The notes: a model not told the origin generated them from the letters alone. A stretch of DNA of 41,455 nt from Clostridiales bacterium (GCA_031264755.1 JAISDO010000014.1:1-41455); one strand, 5' to 3'. Counted from the stretch's first letter, positions 19,059 through 28,430 are shown. Program-made: numbers and translations.

Positions 19059-19130
19059 AATATATTGTCACATATACAACAAAAAAATAAAAACTGATTA
19101 AGTCGCCCCCAAATATTAGTCTTAATTGCT

Positions 19131-19145
19131 TCTAAATTATTTAGA
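19131..19145. repeat. Small perfect palindrome upstream of ispG
   Basis: A 15-base palindrome (TCTAAAT-T-ATTTAGA) lies about 78 bases before the ispG start in the rseP-ispG gap. Its size fits a dimeric repressor site, but no regulator is known. Confidence 0.35.
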
Positions 19146-19222
19146 GTTTTGGGATTGGGTAGGATTGTTTCAATATGCCCATTTGACTATTGGGATGTCT
19201 GGGAGCATGTAGTAGCCAAATC

Positions 19223-20317
19223 ATGAATAATCAATCTAATATACAGAGACCAATACGCAAGATTACACGCAAGGTGCTACTCAAGCATATAGCTAGACCT
19301 GTCTACATAGGTGGTGATGCTAATGTATCTATACAGTCTATGACTACTACAGACACATTGGATTATCAAGCTACAATGGATCAGATCATACAATTGGCAG
19401 ATGCTGGTTGTGATATCGTAAGAGTAGCGGTAGAGAGTACAACGCAGTTGGACAATGCCAAGTTGTTGGCTCTCAATAGCCCTGTGCCACTTGTAGCTGA
19501 TATACAATTTGATTACAAGCTTGCGATAGCTTGTTGTGACTTAGGGTACTCCAAGATACGGTTCAACCCTGGCAATGTGGGTGGCATACATAGGGTGCGA
19601 GAGATAGCGGCGGCTGCCAAGAGCAATGGTACTGTGATCAGAGTAGGTGCTAATAGCGGCAGTGTAGAAAAGTCTTTTTTGCAAGAGAGCAATGGTGATC
19701 AAGCTATCGCTCTCTGCAATAGTGCACAGGCATCTGTGAGAGTGTTGCAGGAGTGTGGTATAGAGGATATTGTAGTGTCTCTCAAATGTAGCAATCCTAG
19801 TCTCAATCTAGCATCCAATAGGCTTTTGGCTACGTTGATGGACTATCCACTACATGTAGGTGTGACCGAGAGTGGGGTGCCCGATATAGGTCTTGCCAAG
19901 TCATATGCGGGCATAGGTAGTCTACTGCTTGATGGCATAGGCGATACTGTACGCATATCACTCACGGCAGATCCAGTGCAAGAGGTGCTTGCTGCCAAGA
20001 GACTACTCAACGCATTGGATTTGCGTCAATATGCCGAAGTTATATCATGCCCTACTTGTAGTAGATGCAAGTATGATATGATTAGCTTTGCCAACTTTGT
20101 ACAAGACAAAGTCCGCAATGTTGACAAAGATATCAAACTTGCCGTGATGGGATGTGTGGTCAACGGTCCGGGTGAGGCAAAACATGCTGACTTGGGTATA
20201 GCGGGAGGGGATGGCAAGGCAGTTGTATTTGAGCATGGTCAAATAGTATATACGGCAACAGACAAGCAGGCTGAGGAATATTTTGTCAATAGACTGGATG
20301 CCCTAATCAATGGCTAG
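19223..20317 (+). CDS. ispG: 4-hydroxy-3-methylbut-2-en-1-yl diphosphate synthase
   Basis: [4Fe-4S] enzyme of the MEP pathway. The 364-residue protein has the TIM-barrel part (DIVRVAVESTTQ, PLVADIQFDYKLA, IRFNPGNVGG) and the C-terminal cluster domain. The cysteines lie in ISCPTCSRCKYD and AVMGCVVNGPGEAKHADLGI. The ATG at 19223 is chosen because the family core follows within about 10 residues; the frame reaches a TTG at 19190. The GGGAG upstream is about 17 bases away, so the ribosome binding site is weak. The next gene is the PolC-like gene. Confidence 0.96.
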   Translation: MNNQSNIQRPIRKITRKVLLKHIARPVYIGGDANVSIQSMTTTDTLDYQATMDQIIQLADAGCDIVRVAVESTTQLDNAKLLALNSPVPLVADIQFDYKLAIACCDLGYSKIRFNPGNVGGIHRVREIAAAAKSNGTVIRVGANSGSVEKSFLQESNGDQAIALCNSAQASVRVLQECGIEDIVVSLKCSNPSLNLASNRLLATLMDYPLHVGVTESGVPDIGLAKSYAGIGSLLLDGIGDTVRISLTADPVQEVLAAKRLLNALDLRQYAEVISCPTCSRCKYDMISFANFVQDKVRNVDKDIKLAVMGCVVNGPGEAKHADLGIAGGDGKAVVFEHGQIVYTATDKQAEEYFVNRLDALING

Positions 20318-20363
20318 CAATGATGTGGATATAGAGTTGTGTGGGAGGGATTGATTGTTGTGA

Positions 20364-22097
20364 TTGACCAATGTATTGCAGTACAAAAATAAAGAAACCA
20401 TTCTCAAGTTGCTGTTGATTGTTTGGGGCTCAAATAAATTTGTGCGTCAACGGATTGCTTTTGGGGAAGATATGAGAAATACACAATTGATGCAAGAGTT
20501 TGATATATTGACGGACAATAAGTATACCTACATTAGGCTTGTTGAGGTCAACTTTGCTATATATCGCAACTTGGCCGAATATGTATTGTTGTATCCTAGC
20601 GTTAGGCATATTGATGTTGAAGCCAACAAGGTATCTATAGAGAGCCACTTGTCCAAGCTACTTGCTAGTACATTTGAGACAAGTATTGTATTGAGACAAT
20701 CACACTTTGACGCTAGGTTGTTGGTGCCTGAGATACTTAAGTATCTCAAAGGCTATGTGGCTATAGCTAGTTTTGTACGAGATAGTGACATAGTTGTACA
20801 TGACTTAGGCAATGACCATATCAAGTTAGAGATACACTTGCAAGATAGCGTGAGTGAGTATGCCAAGAGTAGTGGATTGGTAGACAAAATCAAATCATAC
20901 CTATATTATAGGTATACCAATGACTTTGATGTTGTTATTGTAGCTAGACAACTAACTCAAGCCGAACAAGATGATATAGACAATAGACAGCAAGCTAGAC
21001 AGTACACCAATGTGTCACTGCTAGAAGAAAATAATACTGACAGATCAATCATAGTCAGCAATATACGGCACATGTTGGGCAGAGAGATAGAGACCGATTG
21101 TGCTAGTTACATAGTAGACAGCAAGGTGGTATGTGATGACGTCGTGCTGTGTGGTACGCTCACGGTGTACAACGAGCTAGTTGCCAAGTCTACTGGCAAG
21201 AAGTTTTTCAAATTTGTACTGCAGGACTTTACTGATAGTGTCAATGGTGTGCTTTTTGGCAACAAGGCGACAATAGAGCTATTGCCCCAACTCAAGCAAG
21301 GTGATACTGTGATATGTCGTGGCAAGATAGAACTTGACAAATTTGCCAACAATGGTAGTGTTGTCTTCTATCCCAAGGATATATCCTACTGTGCTTTGCC
21401 TACCGACTTCAAACTCAATCGTATAATTATGCAGGTGCCTGAGTATTATACTACAATTGAACCACAGGCATGGGTACAACAATCAACGCCCCAAATACAA
21501 GAAATTGATTTTTTTGGTATTGGTGGACAAGATGTGTCACTTGATACTGTGCCAAGCGTCAACTCCAACCCTCAATTGTCAACCAATCCACAACTACAGG
21601 ACACAGAGTATGTGGTATTTGATATAGAGACAACTGGATTGGACGAAGAGACTTGCACTATCATAGAGATAGCGGCTGTCAAAATAATCAAGGGTAATAT
21701 TGTCCAGAGCTGGAGTACTCTGATAGATCCTAAGGTAGAATTGCCTCGCAATATTGTAGAGTTGACAGGAATAACTCAAGACATGTTGAGTGGCAAGCCT
21801 ACACTCAATCAAGTATTGCCTGACTTGTACAAATTTTGTCACGGCTGTACATTGGTTGCTCACAATATAGAATTTGATATTAGGTTTGTGAGACATTATG
21901 CGGTCAAGTGCAACATATATTTTGACAATCCTACGATGGATACTTTGGCTATGTCTAGACAGAAGCTAAAAGGTCTCAAGAATCACAAACTAGGTACAAT
22001 ATGTGCCCACTTAGGCATAGTCAACAATTCGGCTCATAGAGCATTGAGTGACACTGTGGCTACGGCAGAGCTGTATCTACATCTTGTCAATATGTAG
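20364..22097 (+). CDS. PolC-like exonuclease lacking the PHP and polymerase domains
   Basis: The gene lies at the conserved ispG-polC position but encodes only 577 residues, against about 1,430 for PolC. Residues 1-200 resemble the PolC N-terminal domains. About 255-345 is the PolC OB fold (CGTLTVYNELVAKSTGKKFF, VLQDFTDSVN). Residues 414-577 are a complete DEDDh 3'-5' exonuclease with D420 and E422 in VVFDIETTGL, D505 in HNIEFDIRF, and H558 and D563 in HRALSDTVATAEL. A Pro/Gln/Asn/Ser-rich linker (346-413) replaces the first PHP segment, and the protein ends right after the exonuclease. No polymerase remnant is visible in 22098-22599. It could proofread in trans for DnaE. The start is TTG directly after an in-frame stop, with GGGAGG 14 bases upstream. 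Confidence 0.8.
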   Translation: MTNVLQYKNKETILKLLLIVWGSNKFVRQRIAFGEDMRNTQLMQEFDILTDNKYTYIRLVEVNFAIYRNLAEYVLLYPSVRHIDVEANKVSIESHLSKLLASTFETSIVLRQSHFDARLLVPEILKYLKGYVAIASFVRDSDIVVHDLGNDHIKLEIHLQDSVSEYAKSSGLVDKIKSYLYYRYTNDFDVVIVARQLTQAEQDDIDNRQQARQYTNVSLLEENNTDRSIIVSNIRHMLGREIETDCASYIVDSKVVCDDVVLCGTLTVYNELVAKSTGKKFFKFVLQDFTDSVNGVLFGNKATIELLPQLKQGDTVICRGKIELDKFANNGSVVFYPKDISYCALPTDFKLNRIIMQVPEYYTTIEPQAWVQQSTPQIQEIDFFGIGGQDVSLDTVPSVNSNPQLSTNPQLQDTEYVVFDIETTGLDEETCTIIEIAAVKIIKGNIVQSWSTLIDPKVELPRNIVELTGITQDMLSGKPTLNQVLPDLYKFCHGCTLVAHNIEFDIRFVRHYAVKCNIYFDNPTMDTLAMSRQKLKGLKNHKLGTICAHLGIVNNSAHRALSDTVATAELYLHLVNM

Positions 22098-22136
22098 TCC
22101 ATAGAGATTGTCTTGTACATGCAAGTCAACCAATAG

Positions 22137-22164
22137 CATCAACTTGGGGCAACAAGTTGATGCA
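22137..22164 (+). terminator. Terminator after the PolC-like gene
   Basis: A perfect 11-bp stem (22137-22147 with 22154-22164) with a 6-base loop, flanked by an outer TTGTACAT/ATGTACAA pair. There is no T run after it. Confidence 0.5.
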
Positions 22165-22599
22165 CGACAAATGTACAATCAATGATATTGTCAACGCCAT
22201 TGTTGATTGCCAATTGGGTCAACAACAAGTTTTTTGTAGCCATTCTTTGCTATGCAAGGATGGTTTTTTGGCTATGTTTGGGTTTGTATGGACAAGCATT
22301 AATTGTTAACAAATTGTGTATATATTGCTCGTTTAGACACAAAATATTAATAAAACACCGTAAATTATGTCTAAATTTGTTGACTATAGGGTTGAATTGT
22401 GATATAATGTACACAGTTGATTTGCAATATATACATACAAAACATATTTGTGCGTATATAATGTGATCGTTAGTGTGATGTTGACACAGTTGTGGTATGT
22501 ATAAGATGGTACCCCTTATAATGTATACAAAATATGTGCAATACTCAAACTAATATAAACAAAGCAAAGTATATATAAATAAAAGGAGAAACATACTTA
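22165..22599 (+). other. Gene-free region with the surface-protein leader
   Basis: 435 bases with no convincing gene. It holds the promoter at 22380-22408, a second TATAAT at 22517-22522 without a good -35 box, and AAGGAG before the ATG at 22600. A leader of about 185 bases would result. No PHP or polymerase remnants were seen here. Confidence 0.5.
22380..22408 (+). promoter_or_regulatory. Promoter of the large surface protein
   Basis: TTGACT (22380-22385), 17 bases, TATAAT (22403-22408). Confidence 0.6.
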
Positions 22600-25500
22600 A
22601 TGAACAATGTAAAAACACAGTCCAAAAAGCTAAAGTTAGCTTTGGTAGTTGCGTTTGTGCTACTTGTCAACATAGTGATAGGTATCATGGCAGCTACGGG
22701 TCTAGTATATGCCGCTAGACCCGAGAGACTATGGGGTGTTGGAGACTTGAAGGTGGGCGACAAGATTCAGTTGAGCACGACTTCTTGGCGTGTAATAGAG
22801 CTTGAGAGCTACGGTATAGACCAAAACGGTAGTATGGGCGAGACTACAAGTGGCGTACTATTGCGTCTAGAGGGTCATATCGAAGGTGTCTTTGACAATC
22901 AAATGGAAGGTATAGACTATCGCTCTAATAGTGTTACACAAGGTGGGGTTGCCAACAACTATACTCGTGCAACATATGGTACCAACTATCTAGAAGAAGC
23001 CACTATTAGGCAACAACTTGAGACAGAGATATTGGACAAGATTGTAGAGCAAGACATAATTGCAACTATCCCACAGCAACAAGTAGTATGGTGGGGTGAG
23101 GCTAGACGTCTCAATCCAGTTGATAATACATTTAGCATAACTGGTGCGAATGCCACCAACTTCAACCCTATTGATGGCATAACAGATACTGGCACTAGTG
23201 CCAAACTTCTTGAAACTACAGGTCTTGTAGCTAGTCCAACTAGTGCTAATGTTACTGGCTCTGCCAAGGTAGACGCCGTAGCAACTAGCGAATCGGACGC
23301 AAATATACTTAGATACACAATAGAGGATAGGATCTTCCTACCCAATGTCAACCAGATCAAGAAGATCAAAGACGCTAAAATACAAGGTATATATAGTACA
23401 GATGGTGGATACTTGACACGTACACCATTTGCTAGCAACCAGTACAGTGGTACTCAAGTACTGAGAGCGAGCAAAGACCACGCTAGCCTTGATAGTGTCC
23501 CTGCAACTATGGAAGTTGGGTCTAATATCCTTGTGCCAATGATCTATCTAGACCGCAATACTGTATTCAAAGGTGTTTCAACAGGAGACTCCTATGGGTA
23601 CAAGACATACCATACTGCGAGCAACAACAAGGACCAATATGGTTATAGCGATGTCCTTGTAGGTGACTACATGACAATAGGTGGCATTAGATGGCGTGTA
23701 ATAGCCAAAGATGCTACCAATGGTTTCAAGTTGCGTGTAGATAGGACACTTGGCACTGCTCAATTTGACGCTAAAAGATCATTGCCTCGTACTCCAGGTG
23801 AGCTTATTGATAGGCCAGCGATCAACTCAGTGATAAGTACCAATACAAGATCTAGAGCAACTACTATTATACCCGAAAATAGGCTAGGTACAGGTAGCAA
23901 TTTTTATTGGGAGTCTGACATAAGAGCATACTTGACTGGCGAATTTCTCAACAAGTTTGTCTCATACGAACTCAACCAAATCAACACAGTCAAACAAGCT
24001 CTGAATTTTTGGTGGGGTGACCATGTAGCTAGCGTTAATAGTAGCGGTCAGCAAGTAGCAGATGGACAAGGTGTGTATTCGGCAGCTACTAATGCACGAT
24101 ACACCGACTTGTATGACCAAACTAGCGGAGATGCTATCAATAGACATTTTGATAGATTTGATCAAAACTCTCCATTGTACAAAGGCAAACCAGCAACTAG
24201 TTCCGAATCAGAGATCAAAGCACCACTAGCTGGTCAAACAGCCCCTCAACTAGCCAACACAACCGGCACCAGTTATACTACGGCAGGGATGGGATTTAAT
24301 AACAATTTGTATATCATTTTAGGGAATTTGCCTACTTATTGGCTTAGTGATAAGGTGTTTGTGCCTAGCCTATGGGATGCTTACAATATACCTACTGACC
24401 TCAAAAATGCAAAAGGTGCAACATATAGAGCGGCACTCGATGCTAGCGGTGCAGATCAGGGATATTTTACAACTACTCCTAATCTAGATAGAAATCAAGG
24501 AAAAAATATGGCTATTGGAAGCAGCCTTCTTGGTGTAACCAAAGGCGGTGGTAGCGCCTACTATGCTAGTGCTACTGAGGATGACGATAGTCTTGTCCCA
24601 ATGATGTATCTCAAAGCTAATACCGAATTGGATGCAATAAGATCAATAGCACGCAATACTGGTGAGAATCTTGTACAAAGACCTACCTATGTCACCAATA
24701 CCCAAACTACTGACAATTATACTACTCGTAGAGGTTGGAGAGAGTTTGCAATAGCTACTAATGGTAGAACTGCAGATACTCTTACAGAAGCGGACTTTGC
24801 TAATCCTGTCGTAGCTCAAGCTAATACTAGCATACAATTGAGCACTGCACTCAAGTATACAATAGAGGGTGCTCCAGATGGTATGACCATCAATAGCGAC
24901 AATGTATTGTCATGGACACCTACTACAGCTGGTACAGTATCATTCGTTATCAAATCTACAACCGGCGAAGATATAAGTCCAACAATCACCCTAACAGTAG
25001 CACAAGGTAGAGTTGTGATAAGCAACGCTCAAACTATCTCAGGCGAACATGGCGGCGAGTTGAACAACATACCTGTCACCGACATCAAAGCAGATACCAA
25101 GAATATACTTGGTACAACAATCACAGGTACCTGGGGCTGGAAAGACGGTCAAAATGATCTACCTAACGAGGGAGCTACTACAGGTAGAGTAGCAATCTTC
25201 ACTCCTAATGGAGTTTATGCCAACAACTATCTCACAACAGAGTACACTTTCACTATCAATTTGTCAAACGCTACTCTACTAGAGGATGTACAAGATCTAA
25301 TTGAGGGTAAAACTCTCAAAGCCAAGTATGGTCAAACTCTAGCAGATATACTACCCGATTTGCAAAACCTAGTCAAAGGACAAAATCCGCCTATCACAGC
25401 AAGTTGGGTAGAGGAAGAGTATATAGACGCAGTTGGCGAATATATGATTAGTGCGACATTCAAGAGAGAAAACAATACTGCTACATTAGAAATCAAAGTA

Positions 25501-26172
25501 GTTGTAGAGGCTATAGAAGCATCCAAACCAAATATGTCCGGTCTCAAATCCAATCCTACAGCAGTGTATGAGCAAACCATAGAAGTTGCAATCACCTTCA
25601 TAAATGGTGACAATTGGAACGAGGGTGCTCAACCTAATGGTACCTTTGAAGCAATCAATCCTGACACTATGGTAGGTGATGTAGGCGACCAAAAACATAC
25701 TGTAAGATTTGTAGATGCCAATTCAAACTTGACACCAACTACAGTTGAAATAACAATAACAGTAACTGCCGCTACTCGTACAGAGACACAAGTTGAGACA
25801 ATTAGAGTAGCCGTAGGCAAAAAATTGAGCGATCAAAATATACCAACAGGTACCAAGTTTGCAGATATCAAGTTGCCAGCAGGCTTCAAGCTAGCTCAAC
25901 AAGACAATGTTGCGGTAACAGGTAGCAAAGGTGACACTGTCAAGATAGACCTAATAATACAAGGTACAGTCAAAGATAACGCTGACAATGGTACAGCAGC
26001 CAACTATACCGAAAACAAAATTACAGCAGAGTTTACTATCGGTGAGACAAATGCAGATGACAACGGCAACATGATATTGTATATAGTACTTGCAGTTGTA
26101 GGTCTTGCAGTTGTAGGCGGTGCAGTCTTCTTTGTCCTCAAAAAGAAACAATCAGCTGGTAGCAAGTTCTAA
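22600..26172 (+). CDS. Large membrane-anchored surface protein with two DUF6273-like domains and Ig-like repeats
   Basis: A 1190-residue secreted protein. Residues 8-40 form a signal peptide (KKLKLALVVAFVLLVNIVIG...VYA). Two homologous modules follow, each opening with a GD.i..g...WRVI pattern: LKVGDKIQLSTTSWRVIELE near residue 51 and VLVGDYMTIGGIRWRVIAKD near residue 350. Each also contains a WWG motif, a DK/DR-v-FlP segment and a final LVPMxYL. This is the layout of DUF6273 surface domains. Residues of about 720-1150 are Ig-like beta-sandwich repeats, including ALKYTIEGAPDGMTINSDN. A C-terminal membrane helix (about 1158-1180) ends in KKKQSAGSKF, so the anchor is a membrane helix, not LPXTG. 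Translation starts after AAGGAG. Probably a surface adhesin or structural protein; the ligand is unknown. Confidence 0.75.
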   Translation: MNNVKTQSKKLKLALVVAFVLLVNIVIGIMAATGLVYAARPERLWGVGDLKVGDKIQLSTTSWRVIELESYGIDQNGSMGETTSGVLLRLEGHIEGVFDNQMEGIDYRSNSVTQGGVANNYTRATYGTNYLEEATIRQQLETEILDKIVEQDIIATIPQQQVVWWGEARRLNPVDNTFSITGANATNFNPIDGITDTGTSAKLLETTGLVASPTSANVTGSAKVDAVATSESDANILRYTIEDRIFLPNVNQIKKIKDAKIQGIYSTDGGYLTRTPFASNQYSGTQVLRASKDHASLDSVPATMEVGSNILVPMIYLDRNTVFKGVSTGDSYGYKTYHTASNNKDQYGYSDVLVGDYMTIGGIRWRVIAKDATNGFKLRVDRTLGTAQFDAKRSLPRTPGELIDRPAINSVISTNTRSRATTIIPENRLGTGSNFYWESDIRAYLTGEFLNKFVSYELNQINTVKQALNFWWGDHVASVNSSGQQVADGQGVYSAATNARYTDLYDQTSGDAINRHFDRFDQNSPLYKGKPATSSESEIKAPLAGQTAPQLANTTGTSYTTAGMGFNNNLYIILGNLPTYWLSDKVFVPSLWDAYNIPTDLKNAKGATYRAALDASGADQGYFTTTPNLDRNQGKNMAIGSSLLGVTKGGGSAYYASATEDDDSLVPMMYLKANTELDAIRSIARNTGENLVQRPTYVTNTQTTDNYTTRRGWREFAIATNGRTADTLTEADFANPVVAQANTSIQLSTALKYTIEGAPDGMTINSDNVLSWTPTTAGTVSFVIKSTTGEDISPTITLTVAQGRVVISNAQTISGEHGGELNNIPVTDIKADTKNILGTTITGTWGWKDGQNDLPNEGATTGRVAIFTPNGVYANNYLTTEYTFTINLSNATLLEDVQDLIEGKTLKAKYGQTLADILPDLQNLVKGQNPPITASWVEEEYIDAVGEYMISATFKRENNTATLEIKVVVEAIEASKPNMSGLKSNPTAVYEQTIEVAITFINGDNWNEGAQPNGTFEAINPDTMVGDVGDQKHTVRFVDANSNLTPTTVEITITVTAATRTETQVETIRVAVGKKLSDQNIPTGTKFADIKLPAGFKLAQQDNVAVTGSKGDTVKIDLIIQGTVKDNADNGTAANYTENKITAEFTIGETNADDNGNMILYIVLAVVGLAVVGGAVFFVLKKKQSAGSKF

Positions 26173-26334
26173 TATCTAAATTATTGATCAATCGCAAAAA
26201 TCCAAAACAACAGTTGAGATTGAAGATAGGTGATGACAGGTCGGGGAGTGTATGCTCAATCCAGTGTAATTGCTCTCATAGACTTGTATATCATCTATGT
26301 CAATCATGTACCAACCTTGAGATCCCCAAGTCTA

Positions 26335-26387
26335 GTTGCTGTGGACAGTGAGCAACAAGATACTGAGATACAACTCACTGTCGCAAC
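26335..26387 (+). promoter_or_regulatory. Interrupted hairpin upstream of the zinc-ribbon gene
   Basis: GACAGTGAG (26344-26352) pairs with CTCACTGTC (26374-26382), and the outer GTTGC (26335-26339) pairs with GCAAC (26383-26387). A bulge TGTG lies on one side. It is about 20 bases before the ribosome binding site AAGGAG. It could be the terminator of the surface-protein gene or a leader structure. Confidence 0.35.
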
Positions 26388-26422
26388 CAACTCAAAATAT
26401 AATAATAAGGAGATATTAATTA

Positions 26423-27280
26423 ATGACTTGTCCCGGATGTAACAACGAAGTCAAAGGCAATTTTTGTCCTACATGCAAGAAACCGGTCAGTCTAGGGGGT
26501 GGTCTTGGTGCAGCCAAGAAGCCAGCAGCTAGTGCAGGAGCTCCTAGTGCAGCAGCACACCTCAATAGATCGGCAGCAATGGACCAAAAAGGTACAGGAC
26601 CAAAAGCCAAAGACAAGACCATAGACGGATATGACAAATCCAATGCTGTACAAGCCAAGTACAGTAGTCACTTGATAGCTAAGGACAAAGCAAGTGACTT
26701 TGGCAATATGACTAGATCCAATAGATGGAAACTAGCAGAGAATATAGCTATGGCTCTACTACTTTTGGCTAGTATAATAGGCATTGTGGCTCTTATGCTC
26801 CCGTTCTTTTCTGGTTTGATGGCCAGTAGCGGTGATATAGAAGATGTTACTGGATTGAGTAGTATTGGATTTGACTTTAAGGATAGTGGTGGCGCTATCA
26901 TAGGTACTATGTCTATGCTTAGTATGATAGCCTTTGCTCTTGTGGCAGTGTTGGCTATACTCAAACTATTGGCGTCTATTGTGCCCGCTCTAGGGTTTGT
27001 CAATCAGACTCCTGTGGCTATAGCTCATGCAGTACTTGCTATACTCGGTATGGTGTTTGCTATACTAGTCTTCACTAGTGTGTCTGCCTTTATAGCTAAG
27101 GGATCTATTGCCAATCTAATCAACTTTGAAGGCAACTCTGGTGTTGGTACGCTCTTGCTACTAATAGCAGGCATAAGCGCTGTCGTTGTAGGATTGGCTG
27201 GCGCCTTGACTAGACTCAAACTCAACACTCTCAATCAAGCTATCAAAGGTGGCAAATCCGCTAGTGGAGCTATGATGTAG
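26423..27280 (+). CDS. Zinc-ribbon membrane protein
   Basis: A 285-residue protein of unknown function. The N-terminus is a cytoplasmic-type zinc ribbon with CPGC (residues 3-6) and CPTC (15-18). A Gly/Ala/Lys-rich linker (about 22-95) follows, then four hydrophobic helices starting around residues 108, 165, 198 and 240. Such zinc_ribbon_2 plus membrane-domain proteins are common in Bacillota and mostly uncharacterised. AAGGAG precedes the ATG, and a 14-bp terminator hairpin follows. It lies between the surface protein and a Bax inhibitor-1-like protein, which suggests an envelope-related role; that is inference from position only. Confidence 0.75.
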   Translation: MTCPGCNNEVKGNFCPTCKKPVSLGGGLGAAKKPAASAGAPSAAAHLNRSAAMDQKGTGPKAKDKTIDGYDKSNAVQAKYSSHLIAKDKASDFGNMTRSNRWKLAENIAMALLLLASIIGIVALMLPFFSGLMASSGDIEDVTGLSSIGFDFKDSGGAIIGTMSMLSMIAFALVAVLAILKLLASIVPALGFVNQTPVAIAHAVLAILGMVFAILVFTSVSAFIAKGSIANLINFEGNSGVGTLLLLIAGISAVVVGLAGALTRLKLNTLNQAIKGGKSASGAMM

Positions 27281-27337
27281 TTCAATGTTAGGTTGTGTCT
27301 AACAGCACAACAATGTATGTTCTCACAATTTGTTTAT

Positions 27338-27380
27338 ATAATGCACTCAACTAGTAATGTTATTTGGTTGAGTGCATTAT
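27338..27380 (+). terminator. Terminator after the zinc-ribbon gene
   Basis: A perfect 14-bp stem (27338-27351 with 27367-27380) with a 15-base loop, followed by CTTTGTTG. Confidence 0.75.
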
Positions 27381-27447
27381 CTTTGTTGCCTACGACCTAA
27401 CAAGGGTCAATTGAGGATCTAGCAATAGTTGGTATTGTGTTATTTTG

Positions 27448-27476
27448 TTGCATGTGGGTGCATACTATGTTATAAT
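27448..27476 (+). promoter_or_regulatory. Promoter of the Bax inhibitor-1-like gene
   Basis: TTGCAT (27448-27453), 17 bases, TATAAT (27471-27476). The leader is about 30 bases and contains GGGAGG. Confidence 0.6.
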
Positions 27477-27511
27477 TAGGTTATATTAAGTTAGGGAGGT
27501 TTTAATCTACT

Positions 27512-28267
27512 ATGATAAGATACAGATCATCCAATGTGCTTATTGGCAGTCTTGAGAGAGATATCTTTGTGGATGCTGCTGATAGATCATCTTACAAGGG
27601 TGTGGCATTCAAGACTATATATATGGCAGTGTTGACACTTGTGAGTGCAACTGTCTTTGCTATACTATTGCTCAACAATGCGACCACTGAGTTTGTGGGT
27701 TGGGTACTGCCTATAGCTAGTATACTAGCTTTTGTGTGTGCTATGGCGGCTATATGGATACCTAGTGCTACACCAACGTTTGGTTCTATATACTGCATAA
27801 TGCAAGGTGCGGTGGTAGGAGCGGTATCTGCACTAGTTGAGCAATATTTTGCTGGTGTGGCTCTAATGGCTCTGTTGTCTACTATGGGTACTTTTGGTAT
27901 CCTGATGGTATTGTATGCTACAGGTGTGATTAGGGTAGGTAGGCGTTTTGTTGGATTTGTGATAGGTGCTATGGTGGCATTCTTGGTATTTAGTCTTGTT
28001 ACTACTTTGGTGGCAGTCTTCAGTCCAGCTGCTAGAGAGACTTTGTTTGGAGATAGTGTGTTTGCTCTAGTAATATCTTTGGTGGCAGTGTTGTTGGCTA
28101 GTATGGTAATCTTGCTTGACTTGTACAGGATAGACACTGTTGTCAAGATGGGATTGCATCGTCAACATGAGTGGCGTGCAGCTTTTAGCCTTATTATTAC
28201 GCTTATATGGTTGTATATGGAGTTTGTTAGATTTTTCTTAATAATTAGCTCTAGATCACGCAACTAA
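27512..28267 (+). CDS. Bax inhibitor-1/YccA family membrane protein
   Basis: A 251-residue protein with about seven membrane helices. The N-terminal SSN-x-ER segment, a KTIYMAVLTL first helix, the central IPSATPTFGSIYCIMQGAVVG region, and the ending EWRAAFSLIITLIWLYMEFVR followed by a short basic tail match the bacterial Bax1-I/YccA type, by eye. Related proteins act as membrane calcium-leak channels or protease-interacting proteins. The role here is unknown. It has its own promoter and GGGAGG ribosome binding site, and is followed by a 46-bp perfect palindrome. Confidence 0.72.
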   Translation: MIRYRSSNVLIGSLERDIFVDAADRSSYKGVAFKTIYMAVLTLVSATVFAILLLNNATTEFVGWVLPIASILAFVCAMAAIWIPSATPTFGSIYCIMQGAVVGAVSALVEQYFAGVALMALLSTMGTFGILMVLYATGVIRVGRRFVGFVIGAMVAFLVFSLVTTLVAVFSPAARETLFGDSVFALVISLVAVLLASMVILLDLYRIDTVVKMGLHRQHEWRAAFSLIITLIWLYMEFVRFFLIISSRSRN

Positions 28268-28339
28268 AATCTATTGTCAATTGTATTGCATTTGGTTGGA
28301 AGATACTCGGTCTATCAAGTATTGGATCGTAGTTGTAGT

Positions 28340-28385
28340 GTACAAGTAGTCGCCAAGTTGATATCAACTTGGCGACTACTTGTAC
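28340..28385. repeat. Perfect 46-bp palindrome without a spacer
   Basis: Every base from 28340 to 28385 pairs about the centre 28362/28363 (core GTTGATATCAAC). It lies between the Bax inhibitor-1-like gene and the M1-like peptidase gene. It may be the terminator of the former. There is no loop sequence and no T run. Confidence 0.85.
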
Positions 28386-28418
28386 TATAGTTGTCTCATA
28401 ACTTGCGTACTTGTCTAA

Positions 28419-28424
28419 TACAAT
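28419..28424 (+). promoter_or_regulatory. -10 box placed 6 bases before the M1-like peptidase ATG
   Basis: TACAAT (28419-28424) followed by the ATG at 28431. The expected transcription start coincides with the ATG. The -35 region is weak. Confidence 0.4.
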
Positions 28425-28430
28425 ATATGT

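Noticed and set aside
22182..22466. Open frame of 94 codons after the PolC-like gene
   Set aside because: Cys/Ile/Leu-rich translation with no domain, no ribosome binding site, and it overlaps the surface-protein promoter. No match to PHP or polymerase segments.
26230..26442. Open frame of 70 codons upstream of the zinc-ribbon gene
   Set aside because: It overlaps the well-supported start at 26423 and an inverted repeat, and its sequence is not protein-like.
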